Part shown: positions 13,413 to 14,517 of the stretch, piece after piece
Layout: the number at the start of each line of letters is the position of its first letter
Position numbering within the stretch: the stretch's first letter is position 1
Source: Candidatus Saccharibacteria bacterium UBA6575
GTDB lineage: Bacteria; Patescibacteriota; Saccharimonadia; Saccharimonadales; Saccharimonadaceae
DNA: 14,517 nucleotides
Direction of reading: 5' to 3'
Assembly (NCBI GenBank): GCA_002434005.1
Contig: DJJF01000032.1
Location: forward strand, 3,068 to 17,584
Made by a program: the position numbers and the translations under genes
Notes under the pieces: generated by a model
The model's input: the letters and a program-made list of their open reading frames with translations, nothing else
What the model was told of the DNA's origin: nothing
The model's database searches: none

Positions 13413-14186
13413 CTAGAGCGCCTTTTCAACCACCTCGCACTCCCAGTGGCTCACGAAGCTCGCGCCGTTGTCTCTCCAAATGAATTTGTAAAGATGGGCT
13501 GCGTGCAGTGTTACCCAGATGGTTGCCAGCTGCATCGGCACCCACACGGCCAGAGTGACAATGAACTCGCGGAGCGAGCTGGTAGGCCACAGCGGAGCAA
13601 TTGCAGCAGTCAGGCTAACCATAACTACTGGCAAGCACATGAAGACCGCGAGCACCACTGCTGCCCGATGGCGAATCGTGTCTTGCATGTCGGGTGCGAG
13701 CTCAATGTCGGTTGGGGCAACGAAGTCATCGGTGCACGCCTGCGCACTCAGCACCTTGACGAACGACGCCGCAATGCGGGCCCTGTAGTACTGCCGCTCA
13801 CGCCAACCTTCACTGTACAGCTTTCGCCACACCAGTTGAGAGAGCAACACAAGGCAAAGTGCTAGGTATGCAGCGAGCATCGACTCGCTCGTTACTCCCA
13901 ATCGGGCAGCAACATAGCCACTGATCAAAATCGCCAGTTTCAGAGCACTCAGTATCGCAGCCGCGTAGGCGACAAGTGCCGTGAGACTGAGAAATGCGCG
14001 CTGAAGCTCGTTGGCGCCGGACATAAGGATCCTCATCCTGCGCGCCAAGCTTACGGCAATGATCGCCATGCCGACTTGCGCGATCGCGCTGGCAAAGCTC
14101 ACACCGATATACACCAGACTTAGTGTCAACAGTGTGGCCACCGCAAGCAGTCGCTGGTTCGTACGAGTTTTCAACACGCCAATCAT
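13413..14186 (-). CDS. Polytopic membrane protein, unknown function
   Basis: No family recognised. From ATG 14186 the product is 257 aa with about six hydrophobic segments (roughly 12-30, 31-48, 64-90, 101-120, 174-199, 207-232) and a longer hydrophilic loop at about 121-172 carrying Arg/Tyr then Asp/Glu residues. The ATG has a strong GAGGAG 6 bases upstream. A TTG at 14219 in the same frame would add 11 residues, but it lies before the predicted transcript start (about 14214), so it is rejected. The gene stands alone between a promoter and the rplT terminator, head-to-tail with rnpB. No catalytic motif is visible; a transporter, channel or envelope role are all possible. Confidence 0.75.
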   Translation of the reverse strand: MIGVLKTRTNQRLLAVATLLTLSLVYIGVSFASAIAQVGMAIIAVSLARRMRILMSGANELQRAFLSLTALVAYAAAILSALKLAILISGYVAARLGVTSESMLAAYLALCLVLLSQLVWRKLYSEGWRERQYYRARIAASFVKVLSAQACTDDFVAPTDIELAPDMQDTIRHRAAVVLAVFMCLPVVMVSLTAAIAPLWPTSSLREFIVTLAVWVPMQLATIWVTLHAAHLYKFIWRDNGASFVSHWECEVVEKAL

Positions 14187-14220
14187 GACGGGCTCCTCTA
14201 GTCGAAGGGGGTAGGACAAG

Positions 14221-14249
14221 ACTATATGTTACTATACTATGATTATCAA
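14221..14249 (-). promoter_or_regulatory. Promoter of the polytopic membrane protein gene
   Basis: TTGATA (14249-14244), exactly 17 bases, TATAGT (14226-14221). The start near 14214 gives a 28-base leader to ATG 14186. Its -35 lies 12 bases beyond the T-run of the rnpB terminator, so the two units are packed but separate. Confidence 0.7.
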
Positions 14250-14258
14250 AAAAAGCAA

Positions 14259-14284
14259 CCAAAAAGACATCTGTTAAAGATGTC
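14259..14284 (-). terminator. rnpB intrinsic terminator
   Basis: On the minus strand GACATCT (14284-14278) and AGATGTC (14272-14266) enclose a five-base loop and are followed by TTTTTGG. It lies directly after the RNase P RNA 3' region. Confidence 0.85.
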
Positions 14285-14517
14285 CGAGGTAGCAGCTCGG
14301 CGATAAGCCGGGTTCTGTCGTGGATGGTCATCTATCTAGTACGCCCGTTGCCGGACACATCAAGCGGATATCGAACTTCAGGCGGACAACCTGTTTGTGA
14401 AGCTCTCCTTGCAGCAGGCGGGGTTTACCTTCTTCGCATGTCACCATGCGCCGCTGTAGTCTCTTACACTACTCGTTTCACCCTTACCACCGAGATGGCG
14501 GTTTCGTTTCTGTGGCA
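14285..14517 (-). ncRNA. rnpB: RNase P RNA, 3' part (5' part outside the window)
   Basis: The catalytic RNA that trims tRNA (and pre-tmRNA) 5' ends. On the minus strand, in order: GCCACAGAAA followed by ACCGCC; GGTAAGGGTGAAAC; the P12-type hairpin GTAGT-GTAAGAG-ACTAC (about 14456-14472); GGTAAACCCC (around 14420-14429), the L15-type loop whose GGT pairs with tRNA CCA; and the 3' core ACAGAACCCGGCTTATC. About 230 bases are present; the 5' core strand (the GAGGAAAGTCC-type region) lies beyond the edge. The exact 3' end is uncertain because the 5' partner of helix P1 is not visible; CCGAG/CTCGG forms a small hairpin just before the terminator. Confidence 0.93.

Overview
The window looks like chromosome from a small-genome bacterium of the Patescibacteria (CPR), most likely Saccharibacteria (TM7). 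Reasons: a solitary, membrane-anchored VirD4/TraG-like ATPase in place of a full conjugation locus; a sortase-type LPxTG surface protein; shortened IF3 and L20; tightly packed housekeeping genes; and several small membrane or disordered proteins I cannot place. The phylum call is inference from gene content. Codons read with the standard bacterial code. All ten complete genes end in TAA (5) or TAG (5), none in TGA, and none contains an in-frame TGA.

Layout. (1) 1-3334, minus strand: gyrB followed at once by gyrA, whose 3' part lies outside the window. (2) 3335-3540: divergent regulatory region with a good promoter for gyrB, an extended -10 promoter for the rightward unit, and two palindromes between the two -35 boxes. 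(3) 3541-5956, plus strand: a 608-aa exported LPxTG protein and a 189-aa charged protein with two C-terminal membrane segments, closed by a bidirectional terminator. (4) 6002-9735, minus strand: a 4-TM protein, a disordered/helical 140-aa protein and a 952-aa membrane-anchored DNA-translocase-like ATPase. The two small genes have extended -10 boxes almost touching their start codons, as if read from leaderless mRNAs. (5) 9754-11010: about 1.26 kb with no convincing gene, but with a minus-strand promoter and unusual inverted repeats. (6) 11011-11645: a candidate ~105-nt small RNA (plus strand) facing the tmRNA gene ssrA (minus strand), with two terminators between them. (7) 11646-12258: mostly gene-free, with a 10-bp inverted repeat, one doubtful 73-codon frame and the infC promoter. 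(8) 12259-13309, plus strand: the translation operon infC-rpmI-rplT, with infC starting at AUA, then a strong terminator. (9) 13413-14186, minus strand: a polytopic membrane protein with its own promoter. (10) 14285-14517, minus strand: the 3' part of the RNase P RNA gene rnpB.

How the parts fit. Four elements are core information processing: gyrase (DNA supercoiling), IF3/L35/L20 (translation start and 50S assembly), tmRNA (ribosome rescue) and RNase P (tRNA maturation). Between them sits a cell-envelope block: an LPxTG surface protein, membrane proteins and a VirD4-like ATPase, plausibly linked to surface attachment or DNA/protein transport, though no relaxase, VirB4, pilin or sortase gene is present here. 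The most unusual items are the AUA start of infC, the long tmRNA tag frame, the convergent candidate small RNA, and the structured gene-free stretch around 9935-10349.
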